Positions 1 through 12,200 of a stretch of DNA of 64,000 bases are shown in pieces (the first letter of the stretch is position 1; every line of letters starts with the position of its first letter). The notes beneath the pieces are model-generated. The model ran no database searches and was not told where the DNA came from. It saw only the letters and a program-made list of their open reading frames with translations. Source of the DNA: Antedon mediterranea (Eukaryota > Echinodermata > Crinoidea > Comatulida > Antedonidae); the NCBI RefSeq assembly GCF_964355755.1, contig NC_092677.1, positions 27,746,101-27,810,100 on the forward strand. Reading direction: 5' to 3'. The position numbers and the translations under genes were made by a program.

Positions 1-246
1 AAAAAAAACCCCATACTATTATTAGGGATTTTTTCGAAAAATGGCCAAAATACGCACTTTTTAAAATGCTATTATTATGCAATAATATTGCTATATATGC
101 GCATATATTATCATGTTATAGACCTATAATAACCATTTATGTCAAAAAATAAAAAAGTCGAAATTGAATATAAACATGCATAATAAAAATGTGCTATAGT
201 AACAATTTTTATCGAAAAATAAAATGGTCGAAAACTGGCCATCTTT

Positions 247-541
247 AGTTGAGTGCAACGCGACTCTACAGCTCACTATGTCGGTTGGTCGGTCGGTCGG
301 TCGGTCGGTAAACACTAACTTGTATATGGTCTTGTCTTGATATCAGTTTCATCTAGCAAAGTCAATTTTTCACAGTATATTCCTTATGGCCAGGAATCGA
401 TGTGATTATGTTTTCACGGTGCGCAACGAAATCATATCTTCACAAGCATGAATCGCAATTAAATAAAATTTGGTACTCATAATTTTCAGGGCATAAATCA
501 CCATATGGCATTACAATTACGTGCGTAATGTAATATAGTGT
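247..541 (-). mobile_element. Truncated copy of an 0.7-0.8-kb dispersed element, reverse orientation
   Basis: This stretch is the reverse complement of the 3' part of the element seen whole at 24320-25146, 34744-35570 and 55771-56443. It starts with the terminal GCGACT-type end, followed by the GGTC/GGTT tetranucleotide run at about 280-308. It then follows the shared body: the segment around the palindrome CCATATGG, and the segments reading 'tatattccttatggccagg' and 'ttggtactcataa'. The 5' part of the element is missing. It is more diverged than the two copies in the satellite, so it is probably older. No protein is encoded, so the element is non-autonomous. Confidence 0.75.
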
Positions 542-1769
542 TATGAGGTTTCTGAATTGTAATGAAGACTCTACTCGCTTGACTTTAGTAACACATATAT
601 TGTTTATTCAATAATACGTTATATACTCAATACAATATAGAAACAGGAACAGAGGATACAGTGATGCTGTCGGTGAGGTGTGAGTGTAGATGTTCTTCTG
701 AAGAAGTGGCTGTGAGGTGTGTCTGGGCTCTTCTGAAACTTGGGGTATATCGGTTTTGGTTCATTAGCATATGTCATTACGTCATCTCAGAAGCTAATGA
801 TTGGTCATAAGTTGATCCAGGGGTGTTTAAGTGGAAATGATTGATCTTATCTGGGGAGGTTACAATGATGAATTGGCCCTGTCGAATCTCTGCTTAAAAC
901 TGTCAATATCTAATTGTTTTACGATGGGAATGGTTAGGGAGGCCAAATAAACTGTTTACTTTTGGGATTTAATTATGAACTAAATGGACATTAAAACATC
1001 TAGATAATTTTTCCACTGGTCTTTCTAGGCCAAGTTCGTGAACTTAGTTGAATTCTAATTAAATACAAAGGTTGATTTCTTAATTATAAATGTATATCAT
1101 TATATTACATCCCTCTGTTTCCCCACTTTTTTTTCTCTAATCTATTTAAAATATAAAAATGGTTATAATAGTGGCATGCAAAATTAAAGTTACTAGATGG
1201 CACGCTCGCTTCGCTCGCGTACCATCTAGGTCGTGCCCACAGATGGTTCTCGAATACACAGTATTTCCAGCGAGAAAAAAATGGAGATTTCAAATGTACG
1301 TACCGAAGGACTATAATACATTGTCGTTTACAGAAACGAATAAATATACACAATGATTTATGTAGTCAACCAAAATTAGCACCCTGGGAATTACTTCCGA
1401 GAGAGAAACAAAATGAGTCAAATTTTTTTATTTGGACTCATTTAAACAAACCCAATTTGTGTTTTGTATGTAACATTAAGGGTTGAGGGATGAGGGAAGA
1501 AGATAGGTACAAAGAGGAAACATTTTAAAATATATTCTTATCCACTCAGTAACGAAATATTGTTTTTAATGTTTTATAGGCCTATAAATAATATACCACT
1601 AAATACAGTAAAACATTTACGATTTAATACGGTACTTTGTTAAAACTCTCACTGTCATAGTCGATTGAAATAGTAAAGTACATGTAACGATACACCACTA
1701 CGACGTTTATATATTTTTAAATTATTAATTAATACAAACGTTGAGAAGCAACTGTCAGTAATAACGTTT
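542..1769. other. Non-coding AT-rich DNA with one GC-rich hairpin
   Basis: No convincing coding exon was found; the short open frames have no family resemblance. The only notable structure is a near-perfect inverted repeat at 1193-1229. Its arms are CTAGATGG and CCATCTAG, with an inner ACGC/GCGT pair around a CGCTCGCTTCGCTCG core. It is a GC-rich spot in otherwise AT-rich sequence and may be the tip of a mobile element. Confidence 0.5.
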
Positions 1770-2554
1770 ATTTATTTGTATATTATATGTTTATAATCTA
1801 ACAGTAGGGCCTACCCACACTCACAGTAATAAAGTTTATTTGTATATATTTTTATATTACATCTAACAGTACCAACACTCACAGTAAGAAATTTGCGATT
1901 CAAATTGCGATCAAAAGTGGTTAATACCTTAACAGTATTGTACAGCATTGCAATACTATTTATGTTTATTCTCCAAGGGGCCCATAAATCTAAATCTATA
2001 CCTCTATGGTTAAACCAAATAATTTGGAATGTTTATTTGTATATTATATGTTTATAATCTAACAGTAGGGCCTACCCACACTCACAGTAATAAAGTTTAT
2101 TTGTATATATTTTTATATTACATCTAACAGTACCAACACTCACAGTAAGAAATTTGCGATTCAAATTGCGATCAAAAGTGGTTAATACCTTAACAGTCTT
2201 GTACAGCATTGCAATACTATTTATGTTTATTCTCCAAGGGGCCCATAAATCTAAATCTATACCTCTATGGTTAAACCAAATAATTTGGAATGTTTATTTG
2301 TATATTATATGTTTATAATCTAACAGTAGGGCCTACCCACACTCACAGTAATAAAGTTTATTTGTATATATTTTTATATTACATCTAACAGTACCAACAC
2401 TCACAGTAAGAAATTTGCGATTCAAATTGCGATCAAAAGTGGTTAATACCTTAACAGTCTTGTACAGCATTGCAATACTATTTATGTTTATTCTCCAAGG
2501 GGGCCCATAAATCTAAATCTATACCTGTATGGTTAAACCAAATAATTTGGAATG
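1770..2554. repeat. Three tandem copies of a 261-bp unit
   Basis: The phrase 'tttatttgta' starts at 1771, 2032 and 2293, giving an exact 261-bp period. The copies are nearly identical: one G is added in the run before 'cccataaatc' of copy 3, and there are a few substitutions. Such high identity indicates recent tandem duplication. Each unit itself holds two diverged sub-repeats of the form 'ctaacagta...cactcacagtaa'. No open reading frame spans the unit. Confidence 0.9.
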
Positions 2555-3130
2555 TTCCATTCATCACAAATCAATACATTTGTAAAAACGTATATTAAAT
2601 GTATCAAAATAGTATTTTTTAAAGAAAATCGGCCTGTCTTCAACATTATGATGCTGTACTCGAACTGTTCAACCAGTTTTCAGCTATTAAAAACAATTAT
2701 CGCAGGAGGAGATAGGAAAATGCGAAGCCTCCTCGCATTTTTGTGGCGGGTATTTTTCAAGATGGACATCCATTAGACAGTGTATACCACGATCGGAAAA
2801 CACCCCTATTTGGGGCAAATCGTTGAACCTAAATTCGTTTTAATCGTCAATAACTAATTATCTAACTTAATTTAATTAGTAAACAGGGTTACATCAGGTG
2901 GTTAAAATCAGTACCGAAAGTACGAACCAACTTTATATACCATCGAGTAAAAATTCTAGAAGTAAGGCGCGATTTACCGAATTTTGCCCTTACGTAAATT
3001 TATATATAGATATAAAAGAAAAAAAACCATTATTATACATATAAGCAAACTTGAGTTAGCCAAAACCATTGACTCTGAAGTGTAACCTTATCACTTTCAC
3101 TCTCTCTTTTCTCTCTCTTAAACAAAATTT
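2555..3130. other. Non-coding spacer, no gene seen
   Basis: AT-rich sequence between two tandem arrays. A short open frame at 2552-2776 has no recognisable protein features. There is a CT-rich run at about 3096-3119. Nothing else is supported. Confidence 0.5.
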
Positions 3131-4604
3131 TTTAAATAAAAAAATCGAAAAATAAACAGGTCGAAAATTGGTCCTTTTTTGAAAAAATCCCTGTACAATA
3201 GTACAGGGAAATTTTCGAAAAATCGCCAATTTTCGACTTTTCTATTTGTTGACATAAATGGTTACTATAGCATAATAAACATGCGCAGAGTCGAATAATG
3301 TGTTCTGCGCATGCCAATTGTGCTATAGTAACCAGTTTCATCGAAAAATAAAAGGGTCGAAAATTGGTCCTTTTCTGGAAAAATCCCTGTACTATAGTAC
3401 AGGGAATTTTTCGAAAAATCGCCAATTTTCGACTTTTTTATTTGTTGACATAAATGGTTACTATAGCATAATAAACATGCGCAGAGTCAAATAATGGGTT
3501 CTGCGCATGCCGATTGTGCTATAGTAACCAGTTTTATCGAAAAATAAAAGGGTCGAAAATTGGTCCTTTTCTGGAAAAATCCCTGTAAGTAAAGGGAATT
3601 TTTCGAAAAATCGCCAATTTTCGACTTTTTTATTTGTTGACATAAATGGTTACTATAGCATAATAAACATGCGCTGAGTCGAATAATGGGTTCTGCGCAT
3701 GCCGATTGTGCTATAGTAACCAGTTTTATCGAAAAATAAAAGGGTCGAAAATTGGTCCTTTTCTGGAAAAATCCCTGTACTATAGTACAGGGAATTTTTC
3801 GAAAAATCGCCAATTTTCGACTTTTTTATTTGTTGACATAAATGGTTACTATAGCATAATAAACATGCGCAGAGTCAAATAATGGGTTCTGCGCATGCCG
3901 ATTGTGCTATAGTAACCAGTTTTATCGAAAATAAAAGGGTCGAAAATTTGTCCTTTTCTGGAAAAATCCCTGTACTATAGTACAGGGAATTTTTCGAAAA
4001 ATCACCAATTTTCGACTTTTTTATTTGTTGACATAAATGGTTACTATAGCATAATAAACATGCGCTGAGTCGAATAATGGGTTCTGCGCATGCCGATTGT
4101 GCTATAGTAACCTGTTTTATCGAAAAATAAAAGGGTCGAAAATTGGTCCTTTTCTGGAAAAATCCCTGTACTATAATACAGGGAATTTTTCGAAAAATCG
4201 CCAATTTTCGACTTTTTTATTTGTTGACATAAATGGTTACTACAGCATAATAAACATACGCAGAGTCGAATAATGGGTTCTGGGCATGTCAATTATGCTA
4301 TAGTAACCATTTTTGACATAAATGGTTACTATAGCATAATAAACATGCGCAGAACCGAATAATGGGTTCTGCGCATGCCAATTGTGCTATAGTAACCAGT
4401 TTTATCGAAAAATAAAAAGGTCGAAAATAGGCCATTATTGGAAAAAATCCCTGTACTATAGTACACGGAAATTTTCGAAAAATCGCCAATTTTTGACTTT
4501 TATATTTGTTGACATAAATGGTTACTATAGCATAATAAACATGCGCAGAGTCGAATAATGGGTTCTGCGCATGCCAATTGTGCTATAGTAACCAGTTTTA
4601 TCGA
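3131..4604. repeat. Tandem array of a ~196-bp hairpin-rich unit
   Basis: The marker 'gacataaatgg' recurs at 3251, 3447, 3639, 3835, 4030, 4226, 4315 and 4511. This gives periods of 192-196 bp, plus one shortened 89-bp unit. Every unit carries three nested inverted repeats: the 20-bp perfect palindrome CCCTGTACTATAGTACAGGG, a GCGCAGA...TCTGCGC hairpin, and outer GGTTACTATAGCA / TGCTATAGTAACC arms. Short open frames appear on both strands only because the unit is nearly palindromic. Related diverged sequence lies at 1-240 and 41405-41700. The structure suggests a foldback or MITE-like element that became tandemly repeated. Confidence 0.9.
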
Positions 4605-4849
4605 TTAAAATTATCACTGATGGTTTTAGAAAAAGAAAGTAGCAATAAAAGAGAAAGAATTTGTAAAAAATGGGTTAAAAAATATACTATCAAACTGTAT
4701 TTCTCATTTTATTTAAAAAATCATGAGTCTCCTCTCCTTAATTGCCTAAGTCACACAGCTGACTTAGGCAGAAACACAAAAAAACGATCTGAGCATGTGC
4801 AAATGTATATAAAAGCACTCAGATAATGCAGAGAGGGCAGTATAATGAT

Positions 4850-7800
4850 ATAAGCAGTGAGTTATGCAGATCATAAGTCAGCTCTCCTTAGCCTAATTGC
4901 CTAAGTCACACAGCTGACTTAGGCAGAAACACAAAAATATAGTATATTGATATAAGCAGTGAGTTAGGCAGATCATAAGTCAGCTCTCCTTAATTGCCTA
5001 AGTCACACAGCTGACTTAGGCAGAAACACAAAAAATATAGTATATTGATATAAGCAGTGAGTTAGGCAGATCATAAATCAGCTCTCCATAATTGCCTAAG
5101 TCACACAGCTGACTTAGGCCGAAACACAAAAAATATAGTATATTGATATAAGCAGTGGGTTAGGGAGAAAAAAAAATTATGACTTAGACACTTTTGTTAT
5201 GAGGCTGTCGATATCATCTATATACAAAAAATGCTACCTTTAAGTAACAAAATTTGATAGCATCAGCTCTTCAGATTAAAATTAACACTGATGATTTTAG
5301 AAAAGGAAAGTAGCAATAAAAGAGAGAGAATTTGTAACAAATGGGTTAAAAAATATACTATAAAAATGTATTTCATATTTTATTTAAAAAATCATGAGTC
5401 TCCTCTGCTTAATTGCCTAAGTCACACAGCTGACTTAGGCAGAATCTAAAAAAATATAGTATATTGATATAAGCAGTGAGTTATGAAGATCATAAGTCAG
5501 CTCTCCTTAATTGCCTAAGTCACACAGCTGACTTAGGCACAGAAACACAAAAAATATAGTCTATTGATATAAGCAGTGAGTTAGGCAGATCATAAGTCAG
5601 CTCTCCTTAATTGCCTAAGTCACACAGCTGACTTAGGCAGAAACACAAAAAATATAGCATATTGATATAAGCAGTGAGTTAGGCAGATCATAAGTCAGCT
5701 CTCCATAATTGCCTAAGTCACACAGCTGACTTAGGCAGAAACACAAAAAATATAGTATATTGATATAAGCAGTGAGTTAGGCAATAGAGATCTCTATGGT
5801 TAGGCAGAAAAACAAAACAAAAATTATGACTTAGAAAATGTTGTTATGAGGCTGTCGATATCATCTATATACAAAAAATGCTACCTTTAAGTAACAAAAT
5901 TTAATAGCATCAGCTCTTCAGATTAAAATTAACACTGATGGTTTTAGAAAAGGAAAGTAGCAATAAAAGAGAAAGAATTTGTAACAAATGGGTTAAAAAA
6001 TATACTATAAAACTGTATTTCTCATTTTATTAAAAAAATCATGAGTCTCCTCTCCTTAATTGCCTAAGTCACACAGCTGACTTAGGCAGAAAACACAGAA
6101 AACGATCTGAGCATGTGAAAATGTATATAAAAGCACTCATATAATGTACAGAGGGCAGTATAATGATATAAGCAGTGAGTTAGGCAAATCATAAGTCAGC
6201 TCTCCTTAATTGCCAAATTGGTTAAAAAATATACTATAAAAATGTATTTCTCATTTTATTAAAAAGATCATGAGTCTCCTCTCCTTAATTGCCAAAGTCA
6301 CACAGCTGACTTAGGCAGAAACACACAAAAAAAAAAAACGATCTGAGCATGTGCAAATGTATATAAAAGCACTCAGATAATGTACAGAGGGCAGTATAAT
6401 GATATAAGCAGTGAGTTAGGCAGATCATAAGTCAGCTCTCCTTAATTGCCTAAGTCACACAGCTGACTTAGGCAGAAACACAAAAAAACGATCTGAGCAT
6501 GTGCAAATGTATATAAAAGCACTCAGATAATGCACAGAGGGCAGTAGAATGATATAAGCAGTGAGTTAGGCAGATCATAAGTCAGCTCTCCTTAATTGCC
6601 TAAGTCACACAGCCGACTTAGGCAGAAACACAAAAAATATAGTATAATGATATAAGCAGTGAGTTAGGCAGATCAAAAGTCAACTCTTCTTAATTGCCTA
6701 AGTCACACAGCTGACTTAGGCAGAAACACAAAAAAATATAGTATATTGATATAAGCAGTGAGTTAGGCAGATCATAAATCAGCTCTTCTTAATTGCCTAA
6801 GTCACACAGCTGACTTAGGCAGAAACGCAAAAAATATAGTATATTGATATAAGCAGTGAGTTAGGCCATAGAGATCTCTATGGTTAGGCAGAAAAACAAA
6901 ACAAAAATTATGACTTAGACAATTTTCTTATGAGGCTGTCGATATCATCTATATACAAAAAATGCTACCTTTATGTAACAAAATGTAATATCATCAGCTC
7001 TTCAGATTAAAATTAACACTGATGATTTTAGAAAAGGAAAGTAGCAATAAAAGAGAAAGAATTTGTAACAAATGGGTTAAAAAATATAATATAAAAATGT
7101 ATTTCTCATTTTATTAAAAAGATCATGAGTCTCCTCTCCTTAATTGCCAAAGTCACACAGCTGACTTAGGCAGAAACACACAAAAAAGACCCCATCTGAG
7201 CATGTGCAAATGTATATAAAAGCACTCAGATAATGTACAGAGGGCAGTATAATGATATAAGCAGTGAGTTAGGCAGATCATAAGTCAGCTCTCCTTAATT
7301 GCCTAAGTCACACAGCTGACTTAGGCAGAAACACAAAAAAATATAGTATATTGATATAAGCAGTGAGTTAGGCAGATAATAAGTCAGCTCTCCTTAATTG
7401 CCTAAGTCACACAGCTGACTTAGGCAGAAACACAAAAAATATAGTATATTGATATAAGCAGTGAGTTAGGCAGATCATAAGTCAGCTCTCCATAATTGCC
7501 TAAGTCACACAGCTGACTTAGGCAGAAACACAAAAAATATAGTATATTGATATAAGCAGTGAGTTAGGCAGATCATAAGTCAGCTCTCCATAATTGCCTA
7601 AGTCACACAGCTGACTTAGGCCGAAACACAAAAAATATAGTATAATGATATAAGCAGTGAGTTATGCAGATCATAAGTCAGCTCTCCTTAGCCTAATTGC
7701 CTAAGTCACACAGCTGACTTAGGCAGAAACACAAAAATATAGTATATTGATATAAGCAGTGAGTTAGGCAGATCATAAGTCAGCTCTCCTTAATTGCCTA

Positions 7801-8940
7801 AGTCACACAGCTGACTTAGGCAGAAACACAAAAAATATAGTATATTGATATAAGCAGTGAGTTAGGCAGATCATAAGTCAGCTCTCCATAATTGCCTAAG
7901 TCACACAGCTGACTTAGGCCGAAACACAAAAAATATAGTATATTGATATAAGCAGTGAGTTAGGGAGAAAAAAAAATTATGACTTAGACACTTTTGTTAT
8001 GAGGCTGTCGATATCATCTATATACAAAAAATGCTACCTTTAAGTAACAAAATTTGATAGCATCAGCTCTTCAGATTAAAATTAACACTGATGATTGTAG
8101 AAAAGGAAAGTAGCAATAAAAGAGAGAGAATTTGTAACAAATGGGTTAAAAAATATACTATAAAAATGTATTTCTTATTTTATTTAAAAAATCATGAGTC
8201 TCCTCTGCTTAATTGCCTAAGTCACACAGCTGACTTAGGCAGAATCTAAAAAAATATAGTATATTGATATAAGCAGTGAGTTATGCAGATCATAAGTCAG
8301 CTCTCCTTAATTGCCTAAGTCACACAGCTGACTTAGGCAGAAACACAAAAAATATAGTCTATTGATATAAGCAGTGAGTTAGGCAGATCATAAGTCAGCT
8401 CTCCTTAATTGCCTAAGTCACACAGCTGACTTAGGCAGAAACACAAAAAATATAGCATATTGATATAAGCAGTGAGTTAGGCAGATCATAAGTCAGCTCT
8501 CCATAATTGCCTAAGTCACACAGCTGACTTAGGCAGAAACACAAAAAATATAGTATATTGATATAAGCAGTGAGTTAGGCAATAGAGATCTCTATGGTTA
8601 GGCAGAAAAACAAAACAAAAATTATGACTTAGAAAATGTTGTTATGAGGCTGTCGATATCATCTATATACAAAAAATGCTACCTTTAAGTAACAATATTT
8701 AATAGCATCAGCTCTTCAGATTAAAATTAACACTGATGGTTTTAGAAAAGGAAAGTAGCAATGAAAGAGAAAGAATTTGTAACAAATGGGTTAAAAAATA
8801 TACTATAAAACTGTATTTCTCATTTTATTAAATTAAGCTGACTTAGGCAGAAAACACAGAAAACGATCTGAGCATGTGCAAATGTATATAAAAGCACTCA
8901 TATAATGTACAGAGGGCAGTATAATGATATAAGCAGTGAG
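4850..8940. repeat. Internal duplication in the satellite, offset 2.80 kb
   Basis: The segment at about 4850-6180 recurs at about 7650-8940. Shared private variants include 'ttatgcagatc...ccttagcctaattg' (4862 and 7662), the spacer lacking the ATAGAGATCTCTAT palindrome with an A-run instead (5161 and 7961, offset exactly 2800), and 'gtctattgatat' monomers. Copy 2 lacks about 55 bases of spacer at 8831, where 'cattttatta' runs straight into 'aattaagctgac'. The block was therefore copied as a multi-spacer unit and then diverged. Confidence 0.8.
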
Positions 8941-9249
8941 TTAGGCAGAAATTCAAAAAATATAGTATATTGATATAAGCAGTGAGTTAGGCAGATCATA
9001 AGTCAGCTCTCCTTAATTGCCTAAGTCACACAGCTGACTTAGGCAGAAATTCAAAAAATATAGTATATTGATATAAGCAGTGAGTTAGGCAGATCATAAG
9101 TCAGCTCTCCTTAATTGCCTAAGTCACACAGCTGACTTAGGCAGAAACACAAAAAATATAATATAATGATATAAGCAGTGAGTTAGGCAGATCATAAGTC
9201 AGCTCTCCTTAATTGCCTAAGTCACACAGCTGACTTAGGCAGAAACACA

Positions 9250-12200
9250 AAAAATATAGTATATTGATATAAGCAGTGAGTTAGGCAGATCATAAATCAG
9301 CTCTTTTTAATTGCCTAAGTCACACAGCTGACTTAGGCAGAAACGCAAAAAATATAGTATATTGATATAAGCAGTGAGTTAGGCCATAGAGATCTCTATG
9401 GTTAGGCAGAAAAACAAAACAAAAATTATGACTTAGACAATTTTCTTATGAGGCTGTCGATATCATCTATATACAAAAAATGCTACCTTTATGTAACAAA
9501 ATGTAATAGCATCAGCTCTTCAGATTAAAATTAACACTGATGATTTTAGAAAAGGAAAGTAGCAATAAAAGAGAAAGAATTTGTAACAAATTGGTTAAAA
9601 AATATACTATAAAAATGTATTTCTCATTTTATTAAAAAGATCATGAGTCTCCTCTCCTTAATTGCCAAAGTCACACAGCTGACTTAGGCAGAAACACAAA
9701 AAAAAAACGATCTGAGCATGTGCAAATGTATATAAAAGCACTCAGATAATGTACAGAGGGCAGTATAATGATATAAGCAGTGAGTTAGGCAGATCATAAG
9801 TCAGCTCTCCTTAATTGCCTAAGTCACACAGCTGACTTAGGCAGAAACACAATAAAACGATCTGAGCATGTGCAAATGTATATAAAAGCACTCAGATAAT
9901 GCACAGAGGGCAGTATAATGATATAAGCAGTGAGTTATGCAGATCATAAGTCAGCTCTCCTTAATTGCCTAAGTCACACAGCTGACTTAGGCAGAAACAC
10001 AAAAAAATATAGTATATTGATATAAGCAGTGAGTTAGGCAGATCATAAGTCAACTCTCCTTAATTGCCTAAGTCACACAGCTGACTTAGGCAGAAACACA
10101 AACAAATATAGTATATTGATATAAGCAGTGAGTTAGGCAGATCATAAGTCAGCTCTCCATAATTGCCTAAGTCACACAGCTGACTTAGGCCGAAACACAA
10201 AAAATATAGTATATTGATATAAACAGTGAGTTAGGCCATAGAGATCTCTATTGTTAGGCAGAAAAACAAAACAAAAATTATGACTTAGACAATTTTGTTA
10301 TGAGGCTGTCGATATCATCTATATACAAAAAATGCTACCTTTAAGTAACAAAATGTAATAGCATCAGCTCTTCAGATTAAAATTAACACTGATGGTTTTA
10401 GAAAAAGAAAGTAGCAATAAAAGAGAAAGAATTTGTAACAAATGGGTTAAAAAATATACTATAAAACTGTATTTCTCATTTTATTCAAAAAATCATGAGT
10501 CTCCTCTCCTTAATTGCCTAAGTCACACAGCTGACTTAGGCAGAAACACAAAAAAACGATCTGAGCATGTGCAAATGTATATAAAAGCACTCAGATAATG
10601 CACAGAGGGCAGTATAATGATATAAGCAGTGAGTTATGCAGATCATAAGTCAGCTCTCCTTAGCCTAATTGCCTAAGTCACATAGCTGACTTAGGCAGAA
10701 ACACAAAAATATAGTATATTGATATAAGCAGTGAGTTAGGCAGATCATAAGTCAGCTCTCCTTAATTGCCTAAGTCACACAGCTGACTTAGGCAGAAACA
10801 CAAAAAATATAGTATATTGATATAAGCAGTGAGTTAGGGAGAAAAACAAATTATGACTTAGACACTTTTGTTATGAGGCTGTCGATATCATCTATATACA
10901 AAAAATGCTACCTTTAAGTAACAAAATTTGATAGCATCAGCTCTTCAGATTAAATATTAACACTGATGATTTTAGAAAAGGAAAGTAGCAATAAAAGAGA
11001 GAGAATTTGTAACAAATGGGTTAAAAAATATACTATAAAAATGTATTTCTTATTTTATTTAAAAAATCATGAGTCTCCTCTGCTTATTGCCTAAGTCCCA
11101 CAGCTGACTTAGGCAGAATCTAAAAAAATATAGTATATTGATATAAGCAGTGAGTTATGCAGATCATAAGTCAGCTCTCCTTAATTGCCTAAGTCACACA
11201 GCTGACTTAGGCAGAAACACAAAAAATATAGTATATTGATATAAGCAGTGAGTTAGGCAGATCATAAGTCAGCTCTCCTTAATTGCCTAAGTCACACAGC
11301 TGACTTAGGCAGAAACACAAAAAATATAGTATATTGATATAAGCAGTGAGTTAGGCAGATCATAAATCAGCTCTTCTTAATTGCCTAAGTCACATAGCTG
11401 ACTTAGGCAGAAACGCAAAAAATATAGTATATTGATATAAGCAGTGAGTTAGGCCATAGAGATCTCTATGGTTAGGCAGAAAAACAAAACAAAAATTATG
11501 ACTTAGACAAATTTCTTATGAGGCTGTCGATATCATCTATATACAAAAAATGCTACCTTTATGTAACAAAATGTAATATCATCAGCTCTTCAGATTAAAA
11601 TTGACACTGATGATTTTAGAAAAGGAAAGTAGCAATAAAAGAGAAAGAATTTGTAACAAATGGGTTAAAAAATATACTATAAAAATGTATTTCTCATTTT
11701 ATTAAAAAGATCATGAGTCTCCTCTCCTTAATTGCCAAAGTCACACAGCTGACTTAGGCAGAAACACAAAAAAAAAACCGATCTGAGCATGTGCAAATGT
11801 ATATAAAAGCACTCAGATAATGTACAGAGGGCAGTATAATGATATAAGCAGTGAGTTAGGCAGATCATAAGTCAGCTCTCCTTAATTGCCTAAGTCACAC
11901 AGCTGACTTAGGCAGAAACACAAAAAATATAGTATAATGATATAAGCAGTGAGTTAGGCAGATCAAAGTCAACTCTTCTTAATTGCCTAAGTCACACAGC
12001 TGACTTAGGCAGAAACACAACAAATATAGTATATTGATATAAGCAGTGAGTTAGGCAGATCATAAGTCAGCTCTCCTTAATATATTAAAAAGATCATGAG
12101 TCTCCTCTCCTTAATTGCCAAAGTCACACAGCTGACTTAGGCAGAAACACAAAAAAAAAACCGATCTGAGCATGTGCAAATGTATATAAAAGCACTCAGA

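Noticed and set aside
3132-4489. Overlapping open frames of 60-109 residues on both strands in the 196-bp array
   Set aside because: The unit is nearly palindromic and repeated, so open frames appear on both strands with the same wording. No protein signature.
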